Shown piece by piece: positions 16,637-25,803 of a stretch of DNA of 64,000 nucleotides. The position numbers were made by a program, and so were the translations under genes. The notes beneath the pieces were generated by a model that worked only from the letters and a program-made list of their open reading frames with translations, had not been told where the DNA came from and searched no databases. Every line of letters begins with the position of its first letter. Position 1 is the stretch's first letter. Source of the stretch: Streptomyces sp. H27-H1 (GTDB lineage Bacteria; Actinomycetota; Actinomycetes; Streptomycetales; Streptomycetaceae); contig NZ_JAPNLJ010000036.1 in assembly GCF_026627445.1 (NCBI RefSeq), positions 1-64,000 of the forward strand. Reading direction: 5' to 3'.

Positions 16637-17263
16637 ATGTCTGACAAGTCTGACGCCGAGCAGGGCGAGAAGTGGCAGAACCCGGTGGCCGGCTTCGGCG
16701 TGACCTTCAAGGCCATGTTCAAGAAGCGCCTCACCGAGCAGTACCCGGAGACGCCGAAGACGACCGCTCCCCGCTTCCACGGGCGACACCAGCTCAACCG
16801 GCACCCGGACGGTCTGGAGAAGTGCATCGGGTGTGAGCTGTGCGCCTGGGCCTGTCCCGCCGACGCGATCTACGTCGAGGGCGCGGACAACACCGAGGAG
16901 GAGCGCTACTCCCCGGGTGAGCGGTACGGCCGGGTCTACCAGATCAACTACGCCCGCTGCATCCTGTGCGGGCTGTGCGTCGAGGCGTGCCCGACGAGGG
17001 CACTGACCATGACGAACGAGTTCGAACTGGCCGACTCCAGCCGCGAAGCGCTCATCTACACCAAGGAGCAGCTGCTCTCGGGGCTGACCGAGGGCATGGT
17101 CGAGGCCCCGCACTCGATCTTCCCGGGCGCCGACGACACGGACTACTACCGGGGGCTGGTGACCGGGGCGGCTCCCGGCACCGTCCGGCAGGTGGCCGTG
17201 TCGAAGGGCGAGACCGCCGAGGCCGCACCCTCCGCCGCGGACTCCGAGGGGGTGGGGGCATGA
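16637..17263 (+). CDS. nuoI: NADH-quinone oxidoreductase subunit I (two 4Fe-4S)
   Basis: A 208-residue ferredoxin-like subunit carrying clusters N6a and N6b. Both motifs are complete: C-I-G-C-E-L-C-A-W-A-C-P near residue 62 and C-I-L-C-G-L-C-V-E-A-C-P near 111. It passes electrons to NuoB. The C-terminal 60 residues after the domain are longer than in E. coli. It has its own strong GAGGAGGG ribosome site three bases after the nuoH stop, so it need not rely on coupling. Confidence 0.96.
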   Translation: MSDKSDAEQGEKWQNPVAGFGVTFKAMFKKRLTEQYPETPKTTAPRFHGRHQLNRHPDGLEKCIGCELCAWACPADAIYVEGADNTEEERYSPGERYGRVYQINYARCILCGLCVEACPTRALTMTNEFELADSSREALIYTKEQLLSGLTEGMVEAPHSIFPGADDTDYYRGLVTGAAPGTVRQVAVSKGETAEAAPSAADSEGVGA

Positions 17264-18072
17264 GCGCCGTCGCAGCGGCCGCCACGCTCACCTCCACCGG
17301 TGAGGCGGCCCAGTTCTGGATCCTCGGCACCGTCGCCGTGATCGGCGCACTGGCCACGATCCTGATGAAGAAGGCCGTGCACAGCGCGCTGAGCCTGGCC
17401 GGGACGATGATCATCCTGGCGGTCTTCTACCTCGCCAACGGGGCGTACTTCCTCGGCGTCGTCCAGGTCGTCGTCTACACCGGCGCGATCATGATGCTGT
17501 TCCTCTTCGTGGTCATGCTCGTCGGCGTCACCGCCGCGGACTCGCTGACCGAGACCATCAAGGGGCAGCGCTGGCTGGCCGTCCTGTGCGGACTCGGCTT
17601 CGGCATCCTGCTGATCGCCGGCATCGGCAACGCCCGGCTCACCCACTTCAACGGACTCGGCCGGATCAACTCCGGCGGGCACGTCGAAGGCCTGGCGACG
17701 CTGATCTTCACGAAGTACGTGTTCGCCTTCGAGATCACCGGCGCCCTGCTGATCACGGCGGCCGTCGGCGCGATGGTGCTCACCCACCGCGAGCGCACCG
17801 AACGGGCCGCCACCCAGCGCGAGCTCGCCGAGCGCCGCGTACGCGAGGGCGTACAGCTCCCGCCGCTGCCCGCACCCGGCGTCTACGCCCGGCACAACGC
17901 CGTGGACGTCGCGGGCCTGCTGCCGGACGGCACCCCCTCCGAGCTCACCGTCAACCAGACGCTGCGCGCCCGCGGCCAGATCAGGGACGTCTCCGGCCAG
18001 GCGCTGGACGACCTGAAGGCCCTGGAGCAGCGGTCGTCCGAGCGGCTCGGCCGCGAGGAGGCCTCGAAGTGA
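17260..18072 (+). CDS. nuoJ: NADH-quinone oxidoreductase subunit J
   Basis: A 270-residue membrane subunit with five transmembrane helices in the first 175 residues. The conserved third helix region V-V-Y-T-G-A-I-M-M-L-F-L-F-V-V-M-L is seen near residue 72; this helix rearranges during turnover in complex I. The last 90 residues form a hydrophilic charged tail, which is typical of actinomycete NuoJ but of unknown role. It starts at the ATG overlapping the nuoI stop. Confidence 0.94.
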   Translation: MSAVAAAATLTSTGEAAQFWILGTVAVIGALATILMKKAVHSALSLAGTMIILAVFYLANGAYFLGVVQVVVYTGAIMMLFLFVVMLVGVTAADSLTETIKGQRWLAVLCGLGFGILLIAGIGNARLTHFNGLGRINSGGHVEGLATLIFTKYVFAFEITGALLITAAVGAMVLTHRERTERAATQRELAERRVREGVQLPPLPAPGVYARHNAVDVAGLLPDGTPSELTVNQTLRARGQIRDVSGQALDDLKALEQRSSERLGREEASK

Positions 18073-18368
18073 ACCCGGTCAACTACCTGTACCTGTCCGC
18101 GCTGCTCTTCACCATCGGTGCGGCCGGAGTCCTGATCCGGAAGAACGCGATCGTGCTGTTCATGTGCGTCGAGCTGATGCTCAACGCCTGCAACCTCGCC
18201 TTCGTGACCTTCTCCCGGATGCACGGCAACCTCGACGGCCAGATCATCGCGTTCTTCACGATGGTCGTCGCCGCCGCCGAGGTCGTGGTGGGCCTCGCGA
18301 TCATCGTGTCGCTGTTCCGTACCCGCCACTCGGCCTCGGTCGACGACGCCAGCCTGATGAAGCTGTAG
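18069..18368 (+). CDS. nuoK: NADH-quinone oxidoreductase subunit K
   Basis: A 99-residue membrane subunit related to MrpC with three transmembrane helices. The two membrane glutamates needed for proton pumping are present, in M-C-V-E-L-M-L-N near residue 36 and A-A-A-E-V-V-V-G near 72. Length and sequence are standard. GTGA overlap with nuoJ; nuoL follows after nine bases. Confidence 0.95.
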   Translation: MNPVNYLYLSALLFTIGAAGVLIRKNAIVLFMCVELMLNACNLAFVTFSRMHGNLDGQIIAFFTMVVAAAEVVVGLAIIVSLFRTRHSASVDDASLMKL

Positions 18369-18377
18369 GGGGTCGCT

Positions 18378-20273
18378 GTGGAGAACATGATCGCGCTGCT
18401 GGTAGCAGCGCCCCTGCTCGGAGCGGTGGTGCTGCTCTGCGGCGGCCGCCGCCTGGACAAGGCCGGCCACTGGATCGGCACCCTGCTCGCCGCCGCCTCC
18501 TTCGGCATCGGCCTACTGCTCTTCGCCTACATGCTTGCGCAAGCGGCCGACCAGAGGGCCCTCCACCAGCGGCTGTTCAGCTGGATTCCGGTCGAGGGCT
18601 TCCAGGCCGACGTCGGCTTCCAGCTCGACCAGCTGTCGATGACCTTCGTCCTGCTGATCTCCGGGGTGGGCACGCTCATCCACGTGTACTCCATCGGGTA
18701 CATGGAGCACGACGAGCGCCGCCGCCGCTTCTTCGGCTACCTCAACCTCTTCGTCGCCGCGATGCTCCTCCTGGTCATCGCCGACAACTATCTCCTGCTG
18801 TACGTCGGCTGGGAGGGCGTGGGCCTCGCCTCGTACCTCCTCATCGGCTTCTGGCAGCACAAGCCCAGCGCGGCCACCGCCGCGAAGAAGGCCTTCCTGG
18901 TCAACCGGGTCGGCGACATGGGTCTTTCGATCGCCATCATGCTGATGTTCACCACCTTCGGCACCTTCGCCTTCGGCCCGGTGCTCGGCTCGGTCTCCGA
19001 GGCCGGCGAGGGCAAGCTGACGGCGATCGCCCTGATGCTGCTGCTCGCCGCGTGCGGCAAGTCGGCCCAGGTGCCGCTGCAGTCCTGGCTCGGCGACGCG
19101 ATGGAGGGCCCGACCCCGGTCTCGGCCCTCATCCACGCGGCGACCATGGTCACCGCCGGCGTGTACCTGATCGTCCGCTCGGGCGCCATCTTCAACGGGG
19201 CCCCGGACGCGCAGACCGCGGTCGTCGTGGTCGGCGCCGTCACGCTCCTCTTCGGTGCGATCGTCGGTTGCGCCAAGGACGACATCAAGAAGGCCCTGGC
19301 CGGCTCGACGATGTCGCAGATCGGCTACATGATCCTGGCGGCCGGCCTCGGCCCCATCGGATACGTCTTCGCGATCATGCACCTGGTCACGCACGGGTTC
19401 TTCAAGGCGGGTCTCTTCCTCGGCGCCGGTTCCGTCATGCACGGGATGGACGACGAGGTGGACATGCGCAAGTACGGCGGCCTGCGCAAGTACATGCCGG
19501 TCACCTTCGTGACCTTCGGCCTCGGCTACCTCGCCATCATCGGCTTCCCGGGCCTGTCGGGCTTCTTCTCCAAGGACAAGATCATCGAGGCGGCCTTCGC
19601 GAAGGGCGGCACCGAGGGCTGGATCCTGGGTGCGGTCACCCTGCTGGGCGCCGGCATCACCGCGTACTACATGACCCGCGTGATGCTGATGACCTTCTTC
19701 GGCGAGAAGCGCTGGCAGCCCGACGCGGAAGGCAACGAGCCGCACCCGCACGAGTCCCCGAAGAGCATGACCATCCCGATGATCGTGCTCGCCTTCGGAT
19801 CCGTCTTCGCCGGTTTCCTCTTCAGCTTCAACGAGACCTTCGTGAAGTGGCTGGAGCCGGTCACCAGCTTCGAGCACGGCCACTCCCCGCTGAGCGCCGG
19901 TGTGATCACCTCCGCCACGGTCGTGGTCCTGCTCGTCGGTGTGGGCCTCGCGTACCTGCAGTACGGCAGGAAGCCCGTACCGGTCACGGCCCCGCGCGGC
20001 TCGCTCCTCACCCGGGCAGCCCGCAAGGACCTGTACCAGGACGACTTCAACCACGTGGTCCTGGTCCGCGGCGGGGAGCACCTGACCCGCTCCCTCGTCT
20101 ACGTCGACCACAGCCTGGTCGACGGCGTGGTCAACGGAACGGCCGCCGGAGTCGGCGGCCTGTCGGGCCGGCTGCGCAAGCTGCAGAACGGCTACGCCCG
20201 CAGCTACGCGGTCTCGATGTTCGGGGGCACGGCGATCCTGGTCGCCGCGACCCTGCTGATGAGGGCGGTGTGA
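18378..20273 (+). CDS. nuoL: NADH-quinone oxidoreductase subunit L (antiporter-like)
   Basis: A 631-residue distal proton-pumping subunit. Antiporter-family motifs include V-G-W-E-G-V-G-L-A-S-Y-L-L-I near residue 143 with the key Glu, and C-G-K-S-A-Q-V-P-L-Q-S-W-L-G-D-A-M-E-G-P-T-P-V near 230-250 with the key Lys. The long C-terminal amphipathic helix and final membrane helix are in the last 130 residues. The GTG at 18378 follows AGGGGG; an ATG nine bases later is an alternative start. Confidence 0.95.
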   Translation: MENMIALLVAAPLLGAVVLLCGGRRLDKAGHWIGTLLAAASFGIGLLLFAYMLAQAADQRALHQRLFSWIPVEGFQADVGFQLDQLSMTFVLLISGVGTLIHVYSIGYMEHDERRRRFFGYLNLFVAAMLLLVIADNYLLLYVGWEGVGLASYLLIGFWQHKPSAATAAKKAFLVNRVGDMGLSIAIMLMFTTFGTFAFGPVLGSVSEAGEGKLTAIALMLLLAACGKSAQVPLQSWLGDAMEGPTPVSALIHAATMVTAGVYLIVRSGAIFNGAPDAQTAVVVVGAVTLLFGAIVGCAKDDIKKALAGSTMSQIGYMILAAGLGPIGYVFAIMHLVTHGFFKAGLFLGAGSVMHGMDDEVDMRKYGGLRKYMPVTFVTFGLGYLAIIGFPGLSGFFSKDKIIEAAFAKGGTEGWILGAVTLLGAGITAYYMTRVMLMTFFGEKRWQPDAEGNEPHPHESPKSMTIPMIVLAFGSVFAGFLFSFNETFVKWLEPVTSFEHGHSPLSAGVITSATVVVLLVGVGLAYLQYGRKPVPVTAPRGSLLTRAARKDLYQDDFNHVVLVRGGEHLTRSLVYVDHSLVDGVVNGTAAGVGGLSGRLRKLQNGYARSYAVSMFGGTAILVAATLLMRAV

Positions 20274-20274
20274 G

Positions 20275-21894
20275 ATGAGTTTCCCGCTTCTGACGGTGAC
20301 GGCCGCGGTCCCCGCGGTCGGCGCGATCCTGACGGCGGCTGTCCCGGCCGCCCGCCGGACCGCCGCCAAATGGCTCGCCCTGTTCTTCTCGCTGGCGACC
20401 CTGGCCCTGGCCGTGCTCGTCGCGGTCCGCTTCGAGCCCGGTGGCGACCGCTACCAGCTCACCGAATCCCACGCCTGGATCCCCGACTTCGGGGTCCGCT
20501 ACGAGCTGGGCGTCGACGGCATCGGGGTGGCGCTCATCGCGCTCACCGCGGTTCTGATGCCGTTCATCATTCTGGCCGGCTGGCACGACGCCGACCCGTT
20601 GGAGACCAAGAGCCAGCGCTGGCGCCCGACCCAGGGCTTCTTCGCCCTGATCCTGCTGGTCGAGGCGATGGTGGTGATCTCCTTCGAGGCCACCGACGTC
20701 TTCCTCTTCTACATCTTCTTCGAAGCCATGCTCATCCCGATGTACTTCCTCATCGGCGGCTTCGGGGACCGGGCGACTTCCTCTCGATCAGCCGCTGCCG
20801 CGGCGGGCGGGTCCGACGAGAACGCGGCCGCGCAGCGCTCGTACGCGGCGGTCAAGTTCCTCCTCTACAACCTGGTCGGCGGCCTGATCATGCTGGCCGC
20901 CGTCATCGGGCTGTACGTGGTCGCCGGGAACTTCTCGCTCCAGGAGATCGCCGCCGCCCGCGCAGCGGGCACGCTCGACATGGCGACCAACACCGAGCGG
21001 ATGCTGTTCCTCGGCTTCTTCTTCGCCTTCGCGGTGAAGGCCCCGCTGTGGCCGCTGCACACCTGGCTGCCGAACGCGATGGGCGAGGCCACGGCCCCGG
21101 TCGCCGTCCTGATCACCGCCGTCGTCGACAAGGTCGGCACCTTCGCGATGCTCCGCTTCTGCCTCGGGCTCTTCCCCGAGGCGAGCAAGTGGGCCACGCC
21201 GGTGATCCTGGTCCTGGCCCTGATCAGCATCGTCTACGGCGCGCTGGTCGCGGTCGGACAGCGGGACATCAAGCGGCTGGTCGCCTACGCCTCGATCTCG
21301 CACTTCGGCTTCATCGTCCTCGGCATCTTCGCGATGACCTCCCAGGGCCAGTCGGGCGCGACGCTTTACATGGTCAACCACGGGCTCTCGACGGCGGCGC
21401 TCATGCTGGTCGCCGGCTTCCTGATCTCGCGGCGCGGCTCCCGGCTCATCGCCGACTACGGCGGCGTGCAGAAGGTGGCCCCGGTCCTGGCCGGCACCTT
21501 CCTGATCGGCGGCCTCGCCACCCTCTCGCTGCCGGGTCTCGCCCCGTTCGTCAGCGAGTTCCTGGTCCTGGTCGGCACGTTCGCCCGGTACCCGGTCGTC
21601 GGCATCATCGCCACTGTCGGCATCGTGCTGGCGGCGCTCTACACGCTGGTCCTCTACCAGCGCACCATGACCGGCCCGGTCAAGGAGGAGGTCCGCACCA
21701 TGCCGGACCTGCGCCTGCGGGAGGTCCTGGTGGTCGCCCCGCTGATCGCGCTGCTGATCGGACTGGGCGTCTATCCCAAGGTCCTCACCGACATCGTCAA
21801 CCCGGCGGTGAAGCACACCATGTCGGACGTGAAGCAGACGGACCCGAAGCCAGAGGTGGCTGTCGAGGCCAAGAATGGGGAGGCGGCGAAGTGA
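20275..21894 (+). CDS. nuoM: NADH-quinone oxidoreductase subunit M (antiporter-like)
   Basis: A 539-residue proton-pumping subunit. The critical Glu lies in F-F-E-A-M-L-I-P-M-Y-F-L near residue 145, and the pump lysine in A-V-K-A-P-L-W-P-L-H-T-W-L-P near 258. Between these a Ser/Ala-rich hydrophilic loop of about 25 residues (near 165-190) is an insertion compared with the E. coli protein. The start is one base after the nuoL stop. Confidence 0.95.
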   Translation: MSFPLLTVTAAVPAVGAILTAAVPAARRTAAKWLALFFSLATLALAVLVAVRFEPGGDRYQLTESHAWIPDFGVRYELGVDGIGVALIALTAVLMPFIILAGWHDADPLETKSQRWRPTQGFFALILLVEAMVVISFEATDVFLFYIFFEAMLIPMYFLIGGFGDRATSSRSAAAAAGGSDENAAAQRSYAAVKFLLYNLVGGLIMLAAVIGLYVVAGNFSLQEIAAARAAGTLDMATNTERMLFLGFFFAFAVKAPLWPLHTWLPNAMGEATAPVAVLITAVVDKVGTFAMLRFCLGLFPEASKWATPVILVLALISIVYGALVAVGQRDIKRLVAYASISHFGFIVLGIFAMTSQGQSGATLYMVNHGLSTAALMLVAGFLISRRGSRLIADYGGVQKVAPVLAGTFLIGGLATLSLPGLAPFVSEFLVLVGTFARYPVVGIIATVGIVLAALYTLVLYQRTMTGPVKEEVRTMPDLRLREVLVVAPLIALLIGLGVYPKVLTDIVNPAVKHTMSDVKQTDPKPEVAVEAKNGEAAK

Positions 21895-23549
21895 GCACCG
21901 TGACTGCTGCCCAGAGCCTGCTGCCGACACTGGCGGCCGCGGCGCCGATCGACAAGATCCCGGCCCCGCACATCGAATACGCCCAGCTCTCGCCCACGCT
22001 CATCGTGCTGGGCGCGGCGGTCGTCGGAGTCCTCGTCGAGGCCTTCGTACCGCGCAAGGCCCGTTACTACACGCAGGTGTTCCTCGCCGTCGCCGCGCTG
22101 GCCGCGGCCTTCGCGGCGGTCGTCGCACTCGCCGCCGGCGGGTACGGCAGCTCCAAGGCGCACATCGCGGCCATGGGCGCCGTGGCCGTCGACGGCCCGG
22201 CGCTCTTCCTGCAGGGCACCATCCTGCTGGCTTCGGTCGTGGCGATCTTCACCTTCGCCGAGCGGCGCCTGGACCCGGCCGCCCACGGCAACCGGGTGGA
22301 CTCCTTCGCCGCGCAGGCGGCGTCCGTACCGGGCAGCGAGAGCGAGAAGGAAGCCGTCAAGGCGGGCTTCACCACCACCGAGGTCTTCCCGCTCGCACTG
22401 TTCGCGGTCTCCGGGATGCTGATCTTCCCCGCGGCCAACGACCTGCTGACGCTGTTCGTGGCCCTGGAGGTCTTCTCCCTCCCGCTGTACCTGCTCTGCG
22501 CCGTCGCCCGCCGCCAGCGGCTGATGTCGCAGGAGGCGGCCGTCAAGTACTTCCTGCTCGGCGCCTTCTCCTCCGCCTTCCTCCTCTTCGGCATCGCGCT
22601 CGTCTACGGGTACGCGGGCTCGGTCTCCTACGCGGCGATCGCCGAGGTCATCGACGGCACCGTGGCGAACATCGACCCGGCGCTCGCCGACACCATGGGC
22701 AACGACGCGCTGCTCCTGATCGGCGGCGCGCTGATCCTGATGGGCCTGCTCTTCAAGGTCGGCGCGGTCCCCTTCCACATGTGGACCCCGGACGTCTACC
22801 AGGGCGCCCCCACCCCCGTCACCGGCTTCATGGCCGCGGCGACGAAGGTGGCCGCCTTCGGAGCCCTGCTGAGGCTGCTGTACGTGGTCCTCCCCGGCCT
22901 GCGGTGGGACTGGCGGCCGGTCATGTGGGGCGTCGCCATCATCACGATGCTCGCCGGCGCGGTCATCGCCGTGACCCAGACCGACGTCAAGCGGCTCCTC
23001 GCCTACTCCTCGATCGCGCACGCCGGCTTCATCCTGGCCGGTGTCATCGCCACCTCGGAAGAGGGCGTCAAGTCCGTCCTCTTCTACCTGGCCGCGTACT
23101 CCTTCGTGACGATCGGCGCCTTCGCGGTGGTCACGCTGGTGCGCGACGCGGGCGGCGAGGCGACGCACCTGTCCAAGTGGGCCGGTCTGGGACGCCGTTC
23201 GCCGCTGACGGCGGCGGTCTTCGCGGTCTTCCTGCTCGCCTTCGCGGGCATCCCGCTGACCTCCGGCTTCTCCGGCAAGTTCGCCGTGTTCCAGGCGGCG
23301 GCGGAGGGCGGCGCGGGAGTGCTGGTCGTGGTCGGTGTCATCTCGTCCGCGATCGCCGCGTTCTTCTACATCCGGGTGATCGTCCTGATGTTCTTCAGCG
23401 AGCCGAAGGCGGACGGCCCCACGGTCGCCGTCCCGTCCCCGCTGACGATGACGACCATCGCGGTGGGCGTCGCGGTCACGGTGGTACTGGGCGTGGCCCC
23501 GCAGTACTTCCTGGACCTGGCGGGGAGTGCGAGCACGTTCGTGCGCTGA
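21891..23549 (+). CDS. nuoN: NADH-quinone oxidoreductase subunit N (antiporter-like)
   Basis: A 552-residue proton-pumping subunit, last gene of the complete operon. Conserved parts include V-A-L-E-V-F-S-L-P-L-Y-L near residue 195 and the Lys-containing F-K-V-G-A-V-P-F-H-M-W-T-P-D-V-Y-Q-G-A-P-T-P-V near 288. An extracytoplasmic loop near 130-155 with charged residues (S-E-S-E-K-E) is longer than in E. coli. GTGA overlap with nuoM; a strong hairpin follows the stop. Confidence 0.95.
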   Translation: MSTVTAAQSLLPTLAAAAPIDKIPAPHIEYAQLSPTLIVLGAAVVGVLVEAFVPRKARYYTQVFLAVAALAAAFAAVVALAAGGYGSSKAHIAAMGAVAVDGPALFLQGTILLASVVAIFTFAERRLDPAAHGNRVDSFAAQAASVPGSESEKEAVKAGFTTTEVFPLALFAVSGMLIFPAANDLLTLFVALEVFSLPLYLLCAVARRQRLMSQEAAVKYFLLGAFSSAFLLFGIALVYGYAGSVSYAAIAEVIDGTVANIDPALADTMGNDALLLIGGALILMGLLFKVGAVPFHMWTPDVYQGAPTPVTGFMAAATKVAAFGALLRLLYVVLPGLRWDWRPVMWGVAIITMLAGAVIAVTQTDVKRLLAYSSIAHAGFILAGVIATSEEGVKSVLFYLAAYSFVTIGAFAVVTLVRDAGGEATHLSKWAGLGRRSPLTAAVFAVFLLAFAGIPLTSGFSGKFAVFQAAAEGGAGVLVVVGVISSAIAAFFYIRVIVLMFFSEPKADGPTVAVPSPLTMTTIAVGVAVTVVLGVAPQYFLDLAGSASTFVR

Positions 23550-23573
23550 CGGACCCGCTGCCCGTACGCACCT

Positions 23574-23604
23574 GGGCCTGGCTCCCCTTCGGGGGGCCGG
23601 GCCC
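23574..23604. terminator. Terminator of the first nuo operon
   Basis: Bases 23574-23587 pair with 23591-23604 around a TTC loop, a 14-bp stem with two G-U pairs. It lies between the convergent nuoN and Uma2 genes. Confidence 0.75.
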
Positions 23605-23619
23605 TTGCCGTGTGCGGGA

Positions 23620-24207
23620 CTACTCGGGGCGCTGCCGCTTCGACATGATCTGGGTGAGGTCCAGGTCGATGGGGAAGGGTACGGAGACCTTCAGGCGGTC
23701 GTGGAAGATGCCGGTGCTCGTGTAGGAGCCGGTGGCCGGCTCGCGCTCGAACACGTAGACAACGGCTCGGCCGTCCTTGTTCTCGACGCGCCAGTAGTGG
23801 GGGATTCCGGCCCGGGCGTATTTCACCGGCTTGGCCTCGCGGTCCCGGTCGATCGACTCGGGGGAGACGACCTCGATGGCCAGCAGGACCGACCCGGCAG
23901 GCAGGCGGGTCTGGTTGGCGTCCTCGATGACGTCCTCGTTGATCACGATCACATCAGGTTCGGGGCGGTTGCGCCGGTCGATGTCGATGGTGAACTCGCG
24001 GATGACCTCCAGACCCGGAAGGGCCAGTGACCGAAGCTGCGAGTTGAAGAAATCGACTGCCCGAGAGTGGAAGAGGGTCTGCGGACTCACGAAAACGAGG
24101 CTCCCGTCGATCAGCTCCGTGTGCGGAGGCAGATGCGGAAGCGTGTCCAGGTCGTCGGCAGTCCAGCCGCCCGGCGGCGGGATCGGCCAGCTGTATTCCG
24201 GGTTCAT
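23620..24207 (-). CDS. Uma2 family endonuclease-like protein (DUF820)
   Basis: A 195-residue protein of the Uma2/DUF820 family, which has a restriction-endonuclease-like fold. The core residues are visible: E-L-I-D-G-S-L-V-F, P-E-P-D-V-I-V-I near residue 100, L-A-I-E-V-V-S-P-E-S near 124 and K-Y-A-R-A-G-I-P-H-Y-W near 142. The cellular role of this widespread family is not established. The ATG at 24207 is preferred because GGGAG lies about six bases upstream; an ATG at 24219 is also in frame. Confidence 0.85.
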   Translation of the reverse strand: MNPEYSWPIPPPGGWTADDLDTLPHLPPHTELIDGSLVFVSPQTLFHSRAVDFFNSQLRSLALPGLEVIREFTIDIDRRNRPEPDVIVINEDVIEDANQTRLPAGSVLLAIEVVSPESIDRDREAKPVKYARAGIPHYWRVENKDGRAVVYVFEREPATGSYTSTGIFHDRLKVSVPFPIDLDLTQIMSKRQRPE

Positions 24208-24313
24208 CAGTGCTCCCATGAGCCGGAGTCTCGCGAATCCGTCCAGCGTATCGCCGGGGATCGTTCCAGGACCGTTCGTACGTGTGAACGGGAGCGCCGC
24301 GTTGACCCGGGGG

Positions 24314-24913
24314 TCAGTGCGGGTGGGCCGGAGCGGGGGAGGCGCCGGGGGTCTTCGGGCAGGTCAGGGCGGGGTTCCAGTTGTGGAAGCGGCCGGCCGG
24401 GTTCTCCTCGTACGCCCACAGGTGGAGGTCGTAGTGCTTGGGCATGCCCGTCCAGTGGCCCGGCATCGGCCCGTCGAACGGCAGCCCGAACATGCTCGGC
24501 CGGTCGTCGGTGGTCTTGAAGTCCTGGTCGCGGTCGGCGGACATCCACTCCACGGTCTGGAGCTTGCGGCGGCCGTCCCGGTCCTTCGTGGAGCTGTAGA
24601 GCAGCGCGGCCGGCTTGCTCGGGTCCGTCGAACCCCAGTTGGCTTCCTTGACGTAGTGGTAGCCCATGGTGCCGACCCCGAACGGGTTCGTCATGCACTC
24701 CTGTCCGTGCGGGACGTACCCGTCCTTGATGGCCTCTCGCTCGTCCACGTACTTCGCCGTCACCCGGATCGCCGTGGCCATGTCCCGCATGGCCTGCCGG
24801 TTGCGCGGATCGGGCGCGGGCCCGTCGACCCCGTGGGCCGGGGCGACGGCGGCCAGGCCGAGGGACAGGGCGGCAGCACAGGTGAGGAAGGCCTTGCGGG
24901 GACGGAGGGACAT
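24314..24913 (-). CDS. Secreted protein of unknown function
   Basis: A 199-residue protein with an N-terminal signal peptide (about residues 1-28, ending A-H-G). The mature part has D-G-Y-V-P-H-G-Q-E-C, M-G-Y-H-Y-V and the C-terminal W-A-Y-E-E-N-P-A-G-R-F-H-N-W-N-P. Its layout matches the neighbour at 25023-25529 along most of its length, including two cysteines that may pair. No catalytic motif is recognised. The ATG has AGGAG five bases upstream. Confidence 0.7.
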   Translation of the reverse strand: MSLRPRKAFLTCAAALSLGLAAVAPAHGVDGPAPDPRNRQAMRDMATAIRVTAKYVDEREAIKDGYVPHGQECMTNPFGVGTMGYHYVKEANWGSTDPSKPAALLYSSTKDRDGRRKLQTVEWMSADRDQDFKTTDDRPSMFGLPFDGPMPGHWTGMPKHYDLHLWAYEENPAGRFHNWNPALTCPKTPGASPAPAHPH

Positions 24914-25022
24914 CGGTGCTCCTGCCGTTCGGGGGCGGTGCTCGGGCTTTGGTCCACCATCCCGGGGCCGTGGCGGGGCCGCATGCGGCGGGCCACCGAA
25001 CGGGGGGTCCGGCGAGCGATGT

Positions 25023-25529
25023 TCAGGCCGGACGGGTGGTTCCGGGGCGGCAGCGGACGTCCGGGTTGTAGAGGGCGAAGCGGCCGCCCGGGTTCTTCTT
25101 CCAGAGCCAGGCGCGGAGGGTGTAGTGCACGGGCTGACCTGGGAACTTCCCCGCGATGGGGCCGCTGAACCCGGCCCCGAAGAGGTTCGCCGGGCGGATC
25201 GGTCCGGTGGAGGTCCATTCGAGGGCGACGAGCCTGCGGCTGCCCCGGGCGTCGTCCTCGTAGATCAGGGCGGTGGGCTTCGCGGGGTCCCGGGAATCGT
25301 CGTGGGCGTGATTGAAGTGGGGGTAACCGAGGCCGCCCACCCCGGGCTTGCCGGGGACGCAGTACGCGTCGGGGAGGTAGCCGGCGGTGGTGGCGGGGCG
25401 GGGGTACCGGTACGGGGCGGTCGCGCGGTACGCGGTGGCGAGGGCGAAGGAATCGGCCGGCGCGGAGGCCTGCGGCGCGAGGAGTGCGGTGACCAGGGCC
25501 AGGGCCGGCCCGGCGGCGATGGGCGTCAT
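25023..25529 (-). CDS. Secreted protein, paralogue of the downstream neighbour
   Basis: A 168-residue secreted protein with a signal peptide (about residues 1-24). Aligned with the protein at 24314-24913 it keeps A-G-Y-L-P-D-A-Y-C, G-L-G-Y-P-H-F, L-V-A-L-E-W and L-W-K-K-N-P-G-G-R-F-A-L-Y-N-P, including both cysteines. The two genes run in the same direction 109 bases apart and probably arose by duplication. The ATG at 25529 begins the signal peptide; a longer frame upstream adds no recognisable sequence. Function unknown. Confidence 0.65.
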   Translation of the reverse strand: MTPIAAGPALALVTALLAPQASAPADSFALATAYRATAPYRYPRPATTAGYLPDAYCVPGKPGVGGLGYPHFNHAHDDSRDPAKPTALIYEDDARGSRRLVALEWTSTGPIRPANLFGAGFSGPIAGKFPGQPVHYTLRAWLWKKNPGGRFALYNPDVRCRPGTTRPA

Positions 25530-25605
25530 CCCCGCAGGGTGGGCCCCGCGGCCGCCCCATGCCAGACGGGTGACCCTTCCGAGTGTCCCCCGCCCCGTTC
25601 GCCGG

Positions 25606-25652
25606 CGCGGCACCGCTGCCGGGGACCAGCCCCCGGACTCCGCGCCTCGAAC
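25606..25652 (+). repeat. Dispersed repeat, copy A
   Basis: One of three copies in this window of a GC-rich repeat with core GCCGGGGACCAGCCCCCGGA followed by CGCGCCTC. The other copies are at about 27995-28056 and, inverted, 46922-46973. The 3' part here also pairs with CGGAGTCCGGG just downstream, forming a hairpin. It lies in a 274-bp gap between two leftward genes. Confidence 0.7.
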
Positions 25653-25743
25653 GGGGCCCGGATCCGGAGTCCGGGTCGGCCGGGATGGTGGGCGGCGCCA
25701 CCCGCGAGTGTTCGCCTACCGCTGTGACCTGCGTGGACGGCGG

Positions 25744-25781
25744 GACGGCGGGGCGGCGGAAAGATCCGCCACCCCGCCGTC
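25744..25781. terminator. Hairpin terminator after fumarylacetoacetase gene
   Basis: GACGGCGGGG and GGCGG at 25744-25759 pair with CCGCC and CCCCGCCGTC at 25766-25781, with one internal C/A mismatch and a six-base loop. It follows the leftward gene that ends at 25804. Confidence 0.75.
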
Positions 25782-25803
25782 GGTGTCCGTCCCGAGGTGT
25801 GGA

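Noticed and set aside
12789..17113. Very long open frames on the minus strand opposite nuoG, nuoH and nuoI (741 and 883 codons)
   Set aside because: They are shadows of the plus-strand nuo genes caused by high GC; their sequences are low-complexity Gly/Ala/Arg/Asp with no family motifs.
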